64,000 nt of DNA from Mesostigma viride (lineage: Eukaryota > Streptophyta > Mesostigmatophyceae > Mesostigmatales > Mesostigmataceae). The stretch is from positions 1,951,940 to 2,015,939 of the forward strand of contig RPFO01000246.1 in assembly GCA_009746045.1 (NCBI GenBank), read 5' to 3'. Position numbers and translations under genes: made by a program. Positions 1 through 10,157 of the stretch are shown piece by piece; the stretch's first letter is position 1; every line of letters begins with the position of its first letter. The notes under the pieces were generated by a model. The model worked only from the letters and a program-made list of their open reading frames with translations, was not told where the DNA came from and ran no database searches.

Positions 1-1295
1 GGCATATGGCTTGGCCATCGAGAAGCCGGAGTCTGCCCAACTTTGGTTGGACTGCCTGCACTCTCTCGTGGGGCGGGCTGTTGGTCTCAAAATCATGCAG
101 TCCCAAGACGGAGGCCATGGCCAGGCTCGGCCTGGCCGCCCCCCCCGCCTGAGCTCCGCCTGTTAGACGACACCCCAGTTTCCTACCCCGCTTCCGGTCG
201 CTCCAAGCTGCTCGGCAGCTGGCCCGGGTTGGCAACTGGTACGGTACGCGAGTATATACTTTGGGCTCCACAATACGGGTATATTCTTTAGGCTCCAAAA
301 TACCGCGCTCCAAAATACCGCGTGCCAAAATACCCTGTTTTGAGGGTTTTAGGGTGACAGTGCATCCGCGTGGGAAACACTTAGCCTAGACAGTAATGCA
401 CACAGCATGTCATTTCCCCATGTTCTCCAATTGATTACTTACCCAATTAGCACGCTCGTCTATGATGTTCGATCATGCATGCAATATTGATTGAGATTTG
501 TTATACATGCAATAATTGGTTGACATCCTTCATTTGTGACCCGCATTCAGCGATTCCTGTTCGATCTTGTGCTTATGATTGCCCATGTTGGCACCCCGAG
601 TTGGCACTTCGTGATCAGCCGCTGGCCCTTGTCGACAGGAGTCGACGACGTACCATGCAGGCAGCCGCAGGCCCACTGAGCTCCGGCCCATTTCCGCCAC
701 CGCTCTACAGTAATGTACTAAAAGCATGCTGCCTCTTATAATTGGCATCCACAACATTGTGCGTCTTCTTGTCGGCAATCTTGAGAAACTGCTTTCGTAC
801 ATCTTCCGGAACCTTGTCGCAGGCCACCGCCCCTGACCCTGAGATGCTGGCAAAGTGTGCTCGGATACGGCTTGCGCTGATGGGCCGGGCCCGCTCTTGG
901 AGTAGAAGTTCTTGTTGCAAAATAAGCAGCATTGCTTCGTCTCAGAGACCAATTTACCAGTTAAATGACTAGTGGACTGTTCCACCTTCTCCTTTGAACA
1001 CATAATCCCACGTACTCTGGACCCCTCTTCGGCATGGCCGGCTGCACTACCCTATATTAAACATCATGTCAGCCGCACTGGCCTCGCTGCACGCTCGTAG
1101 CACAACCACAGCGGCATATTAGTGCTGCCACTTGTCATAATTAATGCATTATTCGCGCCATTTCCTAAAGGCTCATGCAGGTATTTTTCGCGGTTTTCTC
1201 CGTGGAATGGGGAGTAAAAACGCCGCGCCAAAGAACCTAGGCGCCGCGTTGCCCGCTGGTACCCCCAAAATTTTGTAAGTCGATCCAGTTGCCGT
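1..1295. other. No supported gene; degenerate repeat DNA
   Basis: No open frame here shows a recognisable domain. Around 282-333 a short motif (CCAAAATACCG) recurs three times, followed by a TTTTAGGG-like telomeric word near 345. The segment 30-240 weakly resembles the LINE remnant at 51590-51800 (shared GGTTGGACTGCCTG and ACGGAGGC words), so it may be an old copy of the same LINE; this is only a visual similarity. Confidence 0.4.
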
Positions 1296-1480
1296 ACCGT
1301 GAAAAATACGCACATTATCAGCGTACGCCAATACGCCGTATAATACGGTAAATACGCCGTATTATACAATACGGCGAGGTTTGGCGTACTAACGTACTAG
1401 AAATACGCCGTATTGCGTTCTCAACGCAAATACGGCGCATAATACGTATTTTTCGCGTATTATACGGCGCCCGGCTCCGG
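1296..1480. repeat. TACGCCGTAT-rich palindromic repeat cluster
   Basis: Variants of TACGCCGTA, CGTATAATACG and AATACGGCG recur many times on both strands, so the tract can fold on itself extensively. A closely similar tract lies at 2905-3095. It is noncoding and may be the core of a small inverted-repeat transposon, but I could not define terminal repeats or a target duplication. Confidence 0.6.
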
Positions 1481-2689
1481 AATTTGGCGCCAGAGCTAGT
1501 TTTGGCGTTGCTGACCTAGGCAGGTACGCAGCCTGAACCGTACTTGGGGAGTACGGGCCTACGGTTGGTCCCGCTTGTCATCTCTGCCAGTTGACGGCGT
1601 GGGTAAACGATGGCAAAACGAGACCGACTTGCATAAATATGATAGTTGACCTCCGCGGCCATGGAGGTGCAGAAATCTGACTGGTATGGGAGCATGGCTT
1701 GACATTTTGAACTGCAATTTTGCAGGCATGATCCATAGGTCCTAAACAGCGTATATCATTGGCAGGCAACGCCTGGGTGTGCGCAGATATGTCTCGACCC
1801 TATGCTCGGTGCAGCAACCTCGTTTGATCAGCGACCAGGTCGGTCGCCGTGCATGTGCTAACTGTTACTAGGCGGGAAATAAGTCGATACGTTTGTACGC
1901 GGATAGATGTGTAAAATATATTGCTGACATGTTTTATTGGCGACGACGGCCAGGAAAGCGGCTCGCAGCTACATCGATGAGGTGGGCATCCGGCTAGCTC
2001 CAGCAAGGAAGGTAATTAATCTGCGGTTTTGATCTGGTATGTGCTATCCTGTTCACGTTTTATTGCATACTGTATCAAGGTTTTGGGTCGAATCGTATAC
2101 CTATCAATAAGTTCATGGTTGTAATAAGGAATTAGTTCAATTAGCAATCTATATACCATGCAGTGGATGAGTATCACACTTCATGACCTTTATGTAAACA
2201 ACAAACTGTCGACACCCCCTAGGGCTCCCCCAGAATAGATTCTAGCCAGCTGTCTAGAAGAGGGCAATCGACATAGCTTTTACATTATAGCATGACTTGC
2301 CATGTATTTCTCGAGCATAGTATACTGATCTAGCCCCAACGGCTTAGAGTAGCCCCAACGGTTTAGAGTGGCATGAACGCAATCACATTAGCCCAGCCAT
2401 GGCTCAGCGTACGTGGCCATTTGCTTATGCCTTAGCAGACGCCCGTTGAGCCCACTTCACCTTTCTTGTACAGCATCAGCTATGCTTCAGCCTACCTCTG
2501 GTATCGTTAATAATGGTTGTCCCACAGTGATGCGCCCCGGCCCCGTGATGTGGATAGAGCGCTCGATGTGGCCTGCCCACCGACTGGTGGGCGGTGGCAG
2601 TGAGAGAAGCTAGGGCGCCCTCCCTCCCTCTCATTGTGTACAGGGGTTGAAGGTTCCTCTACTTTGTATTGGCACCCACGTGACGCAGT
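1481..2689. other. No supported gene
   Basis: Only short unrelated open frames occur here. A small direct repeat (TAGCCCCAACGG followed by C/TTTAGAGT) is present twice at about 2333-2370. Nothing else was recognised. Confidence 0.4.
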
Positions 2690-2726
2690 CACGTGATAAT
2701 TAACTAATTAATTAATTAATTACACT
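2690..2726 (+). repeat. (TTAA)n tail of a truncated retroelement
   Basis: A run of AATTAATTAATT follows a GTCACGTGATAATTAACT stretch. Similar TTAATTAA runs end every LINE-like copy in this window, so this is probably the 3' tail of a strongly 5'-truncated copy. The body upstream (about 2600-2690) was not matched to another copy. Confidence 0.4.
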
Positions 2727-2904
2727 TCATACAATTGATGAGACAACCAAGTGAGTGTCAAACGGCTACCGGCGACCTCTACGTGCATTGTATTGTTTTT
2801 CATCAAGATTGAGACATTAGCTAGAGTTTTTGAGAGGCACGCCCATGGGATAAACACCTTAGAATATTTTATCCTAATTGAAAATCCACTTTTCCGGTCA
2901 AAAA

Positions 2905-3095
2905 ACCACTTTTTTTTTTTTGGCGTATAATACGCGTATAATACGCGTATAATACGGCAATACGCAATACGCCGAGGTTTTGCCGTATCGCCGTATTGCC
3001 GTACTGGCTCACACTGCACATTATACCGCAAGGGCGTTCGGTACGCGTACTCCCGTATTTTTGCGGCTCAGTACGGCGTATCATGCCAACCCGGC
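2905..3095. repeat. Second TACGCCGTAT-rich palindromic tract, with poly-T
   Basis: A run of 12 T is followed by three direct copies of GCGTATAATAC and then CGTATTGCCGTA-type words on both strands. It is the same kind of sequence as at 1296-1480, so the two are probably members of one dispersed noncoding repeat family. Confidence 0.55.
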
Positions 3096-3269
3096 AGCTG
3101 GCTCCCCGATTGCGAGGACCGCGGACATGACGACCCGGATTGGTACGTATATGGCCTGGGCACAGCTCCACAAGCACCGTCGCTGGTGTCCAGAGCACCC
3201 CCGCCCTGCCCCGGACTGTCAAACACAACCTCTTCAAGGTCGTCATCCTGCATGACGATCCTGACATAT

Positions 3270-3290
3270 AAGTAAGTAAGTAAGTAAGTA
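3270..3290 (+). repeat. (GTAA)n microsatellite
   Basis: Five tandem copies of the tetranucleotide AAGT/GTAA. Simple repeat without further content. Confidence 0.85.
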
Positions 3291-3519
3291 CTTGCGTATC
3301 ATGCGCAAAGGCATGCCACGGAGTACTATGCTAATCTCATTAGAAAAATAATTACACAAAAGTTTAAACAAATATCGTCTGCATCATCCCCCAACCGTTT
3401 AAGCATTATATGGGGATGTAATCCTCATCCGAGCTGTCCTCTACTGTAATGGCAGACGAGGCGGTAGTGTAGCGGCTATCCTCAGGACCAATAACCTCGG
3501 CGACCTGCGGACTTCTACC

Positions 3520-4080
3520 CTGCATGGCTAGCAACGGGCCGCGGGGCCCGTGGGGAGAAAACAGGAGCATACCCCTCGGGAAGGTGCTTATCGCAGATGG
3601 CAGCCCATTTCTCCTTGTCAATCATGCGGGCGCGGTCACGATCCTGACCTATGGAGCCGAGACGTGGACGCTGACGCAGGAGCTGGAGCAGCAACTCGAC
3701 GGCGCGGTCACCAAGATGCTATACGTTACTAGTGCGCTCAACATTCCATTTAGCCTGTACACAGTCAGCCATGAGGATTTGTATGCTGATTTACCATATG
3801 CTTCCCATATTATTAGGCACTGTCAGGCGCCTGTGCCTATCCGGGCACTTCGCACGCACATATCAGGTAGACACGATGGATAGCTCATCAGCAGGCACCA
3901 AGCCCACCCAACCTGGGCGTTTTGTTCTCACATGGCGTGCATGCCCCGCGCCGCCGAGCGCGGCCGGGGCACCACCCGTGGACCTTCCGGGATAGGATAG
4001 ATAGGCATGGATATGTGTGATACCCACATCGCAATTGGCTCACATGCCAGGGCAGCCCCCTGCATTAATTAATTAATTAA
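3520..4080 (+). pseudogene. Non-LTR retrotransposon reverse-transcriptase remnant with TTAA tail
   Basis: The open frame around 3636-3730 reads ILTYGAETWTLT, then a segment ending LDGAVTKML. This is the conserved block at the C-terminal side of reverse transcriptases of RTE/CR1-type LINEs (the YGAETW motif followed by a Leu/Asp helix). Upstream RT boxes are missing, so the copy is 5'-truncated and decayed. Downstream, GC-rich noncoding sequence runs to an (ATTA)n tail at 4062-4080, consistent with a LINE 3' end. A related RT piece with the same kind of tail lies at 51590-52125. Family placement rests on this one motif. Confidence 0.6.
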
Positions 4081-4400
4081 AATCATAGCTCCGTTGGGAG
4101 CATATGTAACACATAGTAGCCCTGAGAAAGGGGCATCTATGGGTTTGTAATACAATCAGGGCTACAACCTGCAGGTGGAGGAATCATGTACAACTGTCAC
4201 CTGCTCTGGGTGCACAAGGTGCACCTGCACCGCCATGATGGTTCATGCCTCCTTAACAAGCACAGGCACCCAGGGGGGGCTTGAGGAGAGGGCCTAGAAG
4301 GCCTGCATGACATATGGGGTGGAGGGTATGTGGCTGAGCCCCCTGCATGGCATGACAGTCTGCCATCTGGAGGCATGCAGATGCATGGTTCGCAAGGATA
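4062..4400 (-). mobile_element. 5'-truncated 3' UTR of LINE-like family X2
   Basis: Read on the minus strand, this matches the 3' UTR of X2 copy F (about 55875-56047). It has the GTGCACC-rich block, the CTTGCAGG-like block, then CCCCTTTCTCAGGGCTA and CTCCCAACGGAG, and ends in TTAATTAA. It shares its tail with the RT remnant on the other strand, so two elements meet tail to tail. No coding part is retained. Confidence 0.6.
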
Positions 4401-5710
4401 GGTGGCAGTTAGTCACGTGAAGGAGACCACCCCCAAGTCCGGCAGTCAGTGGGGGCTCCGCCAGTGTGACCCAGTGGCATTCACATGCAGTGATTCGGGC
4501 CGTGGTGCCGCCGGATAACTATAGGTCTTAGATTAATTAATTAATTGCACGTGACCGGTCATTAGAATCTTTATACCAGGGCATGCCTCGCATTTCCGAC
4601 GAGATTAGGCATGCAGCGTAGAATTGCATTTGTTGACCATCTTGCCCGCACAACCCAGGCGAACACCGCCCTTGGTCCAACCGGTCAGACTGACCCCTCA
4701 CGGGCCGGCCATGCAGCCTGGCAGGGCGGGTCTGACCTGGCTTGGGCCGCACGGCATCTCCAGGAAGCCTGGTCGCCCTCCTCTTTCATATCCAACTCAG
4801 CTGCATGCTGGCCGACCTCCAGGCCCCAGCTGCACGCTGCATGGAATGTTCACCACGCATCCACACTCGATCCACGCCATCGATCACCAATGCCTCAGTG
4901 GCAGTGCTATATATATGCAGGACAAGGTGCGATGGAAAGCTATTGTCAAGGCCCATGAACCTGCACCTGTTGGTCAGCCCCGGCCTCCCCCTGAGTCCCT
5001 AAGAGGTCGAGGAATTAATGGGCAGTGTAGCTTAAAGAGTAGCCTACAGTGCATGGAGCCCTTATATTAGAGTAGCTAGCTAGTAGCGTAGATTGGACCA
5101 TAGATAGAGTGACTTTTCGCGAGCCGTGGCTCCACGCCCATGCATTCCCACCCCATCAATCCATGGAATACATGTTACGTGATCTCCCAACGGAGTAACA
5201 TTATAATTTAATTTTGGGGGGGGGAGCCCTGGGGGGGGAAGCTAATCTACTCCCGGCTAAACTGCAACGAATCCTAACTAAGCTACAAATCCTAATCTAC
5301 AAAATTCTAAACTACTGAACTGAACGCCTCCCCTTCCTTTGGGGGCCGGGGGGGGGGGGGGCTTACCCACAGGTTCAGGCACATGAGCTTAATTGGACGA
5401 TGGCTTGCCGGCATCTCTGCTAATTGCCCTGCATAGCGGTCCATTGAAGCGAGAGAGAGGGAGCGGGTCCGAGTCTGCCTGTCAGACCAGAGCGCCGCGC
5501 TGATCGAAGGTCTTCATGCGCATGGCAGTGCTCCATCGGCTTCGTGCTGCGCTGGACCCTCACCTGGGCCGGTGAGTCCCAGATGCATGGGATTCCGTAG
5601 TGGTCGCAACACTCTCATGCCGCTGTCTTTGTCGCGCGCCGCGGTGATAGGGGAGGTGCGCTGCCTCCTCCCTGATGGGTTTCCGCTGTGCATGCTTCGT
5701 CTTTGTTTAC
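4401..5710. other. No supported gene; TTAA tail and homopolymer tracts
   Basis: A further TTAATTAATTAA run at about 4526-4545 suggests another retroelement 3' end, preceded by a GTCACGTGA-containing body from about 4410. Runs of G occur at 5215-5240 and 5345-5360. Open frames at 4611-5070 lack any recognisable domain. Confidence 0.35.
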
Positions 5711-5987
5711 TATTAATTTATTAATTAATTAATTAATTAATTAATTAATTAATTAATTAATTAATTAATTAATTAAACTCGTGCTCCTGCATGTTGGGGA
5801 GACACGGAGCACCGAAGTGCTTTTAATCCCTGTGTGTGCACAACTGGGAGAAAGGGCGCAGAGCTAGACCCCCATTCTCCTTCATGCCATGCAAAGGCAT
5901 GCCACATGGCTGCATGCAATCGGACACGCTAACGTTCGATCCGGCGATCTGTGGGTGCAATAGTTAGACCCATGTGAGCATGGCATA
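5711..5987 (-). mobile_element. 5'-truncated 3' UTR of LINE-like family X
   Basis: The minus strand matches the X 3' UTR seen at 18790-19004 and 50289-50513: a CACATGGGTCTAACTATTGCACCCACAG-like start, GCCGGATCG, the GGCATGCC hairpin, the GTGCACACACAGGG block, GGTGCTCCGTG and a GGGAGCACGAG end, followed by about 67 bases of (TTAA)n. It is noncoding. Confidence 0.75.
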
Positions 5988-6006
5988 ACTAGTGTTAGCA
6001 CTCCCA

Positions 6007-6045
6007 CGGTCCTTAATTTAGGACTTTGTCCTAAATTTAGGACCG
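6007..6045. repeat. Near-perfect hairpin (18-nt arms, 3-nt loop)
   Basis: CGGTCCTTAATTTAGGAC and the reverse complement of GTCCTAAATTTAGGACCG differ at one base and are separated by TTT. It could be a terminator-like stem or the residue of a palindromic transposon end; function unknown. Confidence 0.6.
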
Positions 6046-6049
6046 ATTT

Positions 6050-7500
6050 ACTATAACCGAGGTACCGGGGGGGGGGGGGTCACTACATGGACCGTACCCC
6101 ATGTGGACCGAACGTACCCGGCATGATGTACCCGACCCGTGGTACCGGCACATGGTACCCGGATTCCGTACTCGGGTACCGGGTATAATGGCGGGAAAGT
6201 AGGTACCTCGACCAAAAATATAACCGATTTTGGAGCGAAAAAGTGGGTGCGGGAATGATCTGATGAGGTGGATATGGCGACCTGACAATCGTGGCCGGCG
6301 TTTTCACGTGCGCTTATCATTTCGGGCGCCCAGTAGCAAAAACGAAAGGTTGTTAGTTATGCTTAAAGGCTGTGAATATTTTCTGCGCAAGTTTTTATGT
6401 GTAGCGCTGTAGCACAGCGGCACAACAAAAATGGGTCGCAGATCGCCTGCTCGCGGAGGATCGATTTTGGCACAGACATGTTAGTGTATTAGCAATGGTG
6501 GTGCAAATCAAGCCAGGAAATTTTTGTGGACCATTTTGATTATAGTCTGGAGTTTAGAAACGGAGTATTTGACATGGGAGCGCCTGGGCCGTGATATTCT
6601 TGCCCGATTTCCATTGTCGACCATGTTTTAGGGACGTTCAGGCTGGGCAGCGAGCGCACCTTATAGGTCTTCACTTTCGGTATTTCTTGGACCTAGAACG
6701 CAGCACAAGCGTGGTTTATATCATTTTCGAACCAGTTGGCCAGCTTTGGTGCGCTCAGCTCTCGGAAAGCTGACCTCGCTGCGGATTTCAGCGACTTTTT
6801 TGTAACCATCTTGAATGAGGCGACGTAAGTAGCAGGTACGTGCCGGGGTGTCCTAGATCATGAGACATGAGTGTAACTGCATGGCAACGCTGTCGTGGTG
6901 TTTTGAGTCAGCCAGCTATGCCTAAAAAGAGGGGGCGCTCTCTGTGCACATAACTGTCACAAATAGTTGGTTTACGTCATACAATTTTTTACGTCTCTAT
7001 CTTCGTCGTCCGCTGCAGCTAAAACACACATGCGTAAGAGCTGTTTTACTCATGTGTTAGTTATAAACCATGGTCCTATGGCCTGCAGTCGTTCAGGGTG
7101 TTCTCAGACAGTATATACAGACTGTATGGTTTACGTGTTACATGGACCCTGAATTCGCTCACAAAGCGTTGCATGTTAGCACAACGTTGTTTTGTTACTT
7201 GATTTGGCTGCATTCATGTGTTATAGTTGCAATGCAAATGCATTGTTTTTTCATCGCTGGGTGGTGGCCAGCATGTCTGTGATGTCAAAGAAGGTTTGGC
7301 ATATGCTTAGAGAAAGTTTACCGCAAGGGGTGGGCCATGTTCAAGCCGGGCAACCTCAGCAACCATGCAACCGTATATTGCATTACCTGCACCATCTGTG
7401 ACACCGTTAAGCACGCGTATATATAGAGGCAGCCACAGCAGGGTATGGCCTTGTTATACGCTGCCCCGCCATCCCAAGGCCTCGTAGGGTCCCCTAGCGC
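6050..7500. other. No supported gene; GGTACC-rich palindromic tract at 6055-6215
   Basis: The first part is dense in GGTACC/GTACCC words in both orientations after a run of 13 G. The remainder (6216-7500) has no long open frame and no motif I recognise. The 5' end of X copy A may lie in its last few hundred bases, but I could not place it. Confidence 0.4.
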
Positions 7501-7898
7501 TTGTAAGATGCTCAAAGGACCGTTTTTCTTTTCTGCACTGGCTGCAGCTTACCACAGCAGAATGCGCCGCAATCGTGCGTTACTTAGCACAGGAACGCAA
7601 GCTCCATGGGTGCACAGGGCCAATCCCCGACGAGAACCTGGAGAGGTTCTTTAACAGGGGAGACCACCGCCTCGCTATCCTGTGCAGCTTCTTCCAGCTA
7701 CCCCTGGACCAAATCGCCACCAACATCCGCGCCCCAGCCCAGCCTGCGCAGCCGAGTGAGCCGACAGCCACATCGGCTTCCTCCCTCTGCAAGGATGACA
7801 TCCGAGCAGTGCTGGAGGAGCACGTGACCTGGCCGTTGGCCGAGAAGCTGACCTCGCTGAACACGACGCTCAACACGGTGGAAGCCCGGCCGCCGATT

Positions 7899-8674
7899 AC
7901 AATTCGTTCAAGTGGCCCGCCGGAGCGGCTGTACAATTTTTCCCAGTGAGCGCGCTGCCAAGTGTACTTGTGGGCAAAGTTTTAGGTGCCCCGTCACTTC
8001 GAGGTACTAAAAATTAGGCTACGGTACGAATTCAGCGAATTTCAGCGAATTTTCAGTCGAACCAAAGGAAAAGACGGCAACTACCAAAAAGTTTCCGTTA
8101 CGAATTTTCAGCCCAACACTCGCGCAAAATGAAGTGACGGCAACTACCAAAAAGTTTCCGTTACGAATTTTCACTCCCACACGTTTGCACAAGAGGAAGT
8201 GACGGCAACTACCAAAAAGTTTCCGTTACGAATTTTCAGTCCCACACTTTGCGCAAATTTTAGTAGGGCTGCACGCAAGCTACCTTTCAAAATTTTGCGC
8301 TAGTATGGAACGCACTTCATTCGTCTGGAGGAACTCTGCCCGCCAACTACCCCCGTTCAGAATGTTCCGCCGAAATTTACTTGAGATTTGGAAATCTGAA
8401 CGTGCGCGCAAATTTTAGTAGGGCTGCACGCAAGCTACCTTTCAAAATTTTGCGCAAGTATGGAACGCAATTCATTCGTCCGGAGGAATGCTGCTCGTCA
8501 ACTGCCCCCGTTCAGAAAGTTGCGCCGAACTTTACTTGAGATTTGGAAATCTGAACGTGCGGTTGGAGTTTCCCGGGGAAACCCAAGTTCCCGAGTAATT
8601 CACCAATGACGCGCTTCGAACACTTGCCCGCTAAAACCTAAGCAGCCGCTCCGGCTGGCCACTTAAACGAAATG
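7899..8674. mobile_element. Non-autonomous DNA transposon with about 31-bp terminal inverted repeats
   Basis: The left end (7901-7931) and the reverse complement of the right end (8643-8672) agree at about 28 of 31 positions, both finishing with GCCGGAGCGGCTG. The insert interrupts the X ORF1 between GAAGCCCGG and GTCTCC, which are contiguous in copies B and D. The interior is noncoding and consists of direct repeats: three copies of a 38-bp unit with CCAAAAAGTTTCCGTTACG at about 8071-8240, and two copies of a 150-bp unit starting with GCAAATTTTAGTAGGGCTGC at 8253 and 8405. Superfamily unknown; ten bases at 7889-7898 are unexplained. Confidence 0.7.
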
Positions 8675-8714
8675 GTCTCCAACGTGGAAACCAAGGTCGT
8701 CCACAAGCTACAAC

Positions 8715-9409
8715 AGTTAACGTTCTTAGCACACGCAATGTGAAGGATATGGTTGCAATGCAGCAATGTGTGATATGGTTGGAAACGGAGCTTTGTTAAA
8801 ATCGGATAATGTTTACAGCGCTCACACACTTGAGGCTTGTACACGCGCTTGCCAAGTCAAGGCACAACACGTGAGGCGGGCTCGCAAGAGATGCCCATTT
8901 GGCACTGGCCTATTGTTTATATACTTGTGCACTGTGCTTGCTAGTCCTGAGCAGCCTAGGAGGCCTGCTCAGTAATAACACCCCCGGTACAGTATTCACT
9001 ACCTGTACAGCGCCCACTCCTATACAGTAGGTCTGCCATACAGGCACAGTGACCACAGAGCACAGTCCACAGTGACTATTGCATCTGCACCTAGAAGTCC
9101 AGGACTAAGCCTGCGGTACCAACAGACCACAGGTTAAGGTTCCTATTTCCTGCGTACGACGTATTAATCCAATACCGTCGTAGGTACAGCACCTAATTCC
9201 TGTCAGCCCAGGAATTACTGTCGACCCCATATGTCGTCGGCAAATATTCACGTCCGACTTAGAAGAACAGCCGGCTCGCGCTCGCGCGCGACCGGGAAGT
9301 CGGAACGCCATAACTTTCTTGATACTTGTCGGAATGAACTCGTTCCGGTGCCGCTGGAATCGCAGAGATATGCCGAATCAGGATCACGCCAATGCGCTTG
9401 GCGTTAACT
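8715..9409 (-). repeat. 3' LTR of element 1
   Basis: Direct repeat of 16049-16744. The LTR begins with AGTTAACG and ends with CGTTAACT, an 8-base inverted repeat, rather than the usual TG...CA. On the minus strand it is preceded by a purine-rich tract (AAGAAAAGAAAGGATTGG) at 9410-9427, which fits a polypurine tract for plus-strand priming. Confidence 0.9.
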
Positions 9410-10157
9410 CCAATCCTTTCTTTTCTTGAGCTGTAGCAGCTCACACAAGTCTACATACAAACACACACAATGGGTACTGGATATCCTCCCCAGACTACAA
9501 GTCACAACCCGCTGGGCATGACAGTCAGCTTGGATTCCTTATTATATGTACATAGCACCCATACTGGCTCAGGAGCACAAACAAATTACAATGAGTCCCT
9601 ATCCCTTCACGGGAGGCTCGTTGTGTTACCCATGTACAAGAGGTTGGCCAACTGTGGCAGCCCATAGGTGTTCAGCTAAGAACTTGAGAAGTATGTACAA
9701 CCTTCAGGACCTTAGGCGAAACCCCACAGATCACCCACAACAGCTCATCAGAAAACATTGCTGACCCCCAGACGGGAGTCGGCGCCGGTCTGCTGCCCCT
9801 TATCGAACCAGACACAACATCTACGCGAAGCACATGCAAAACACAAGCTCCCATACTCGTTCCAACCGTGGAAAATCAGGGGACCTGTCGCCACCTCACC
9901 AGCATGGTGGATGGGTCAGCCAGTCCGTGAAACTCCGCCTTAAGACGGCACCAGGGAATCGAACCCCGCCCACAAACCACAGATCTGGGGAAACCTCAGA
10001 CTGAGATGAAAACCCCAGATAGACATCTCTCCATCAGAGACAATGTCAGACATTCCCACACCAGAGACATGTCTCACCCCTCAAGGTGTGCTCAGGATTA
10101 TGTACAATCAAGCTCCCAGCCTGATATCCAGAGACTTAAGCACCCAGCTCTCAGCTT
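9410..10157 (-). other. 3' untranslated region of element 1
   Basis: Noncoding between the pol stop codon and the 3' LTR. Apart from the polypurine tract next to the LTR, no motif or gene was seen. Confidence 0.6.

Noticed and set aside
5345..5360. Runs of G (also near 5220 and 6068) as regulatory G-quadruplex sites
   Set aside because: Single homopolymer tracts in noncoding DNA without a neighbouring gene; such runs are also prone to sequencing error.
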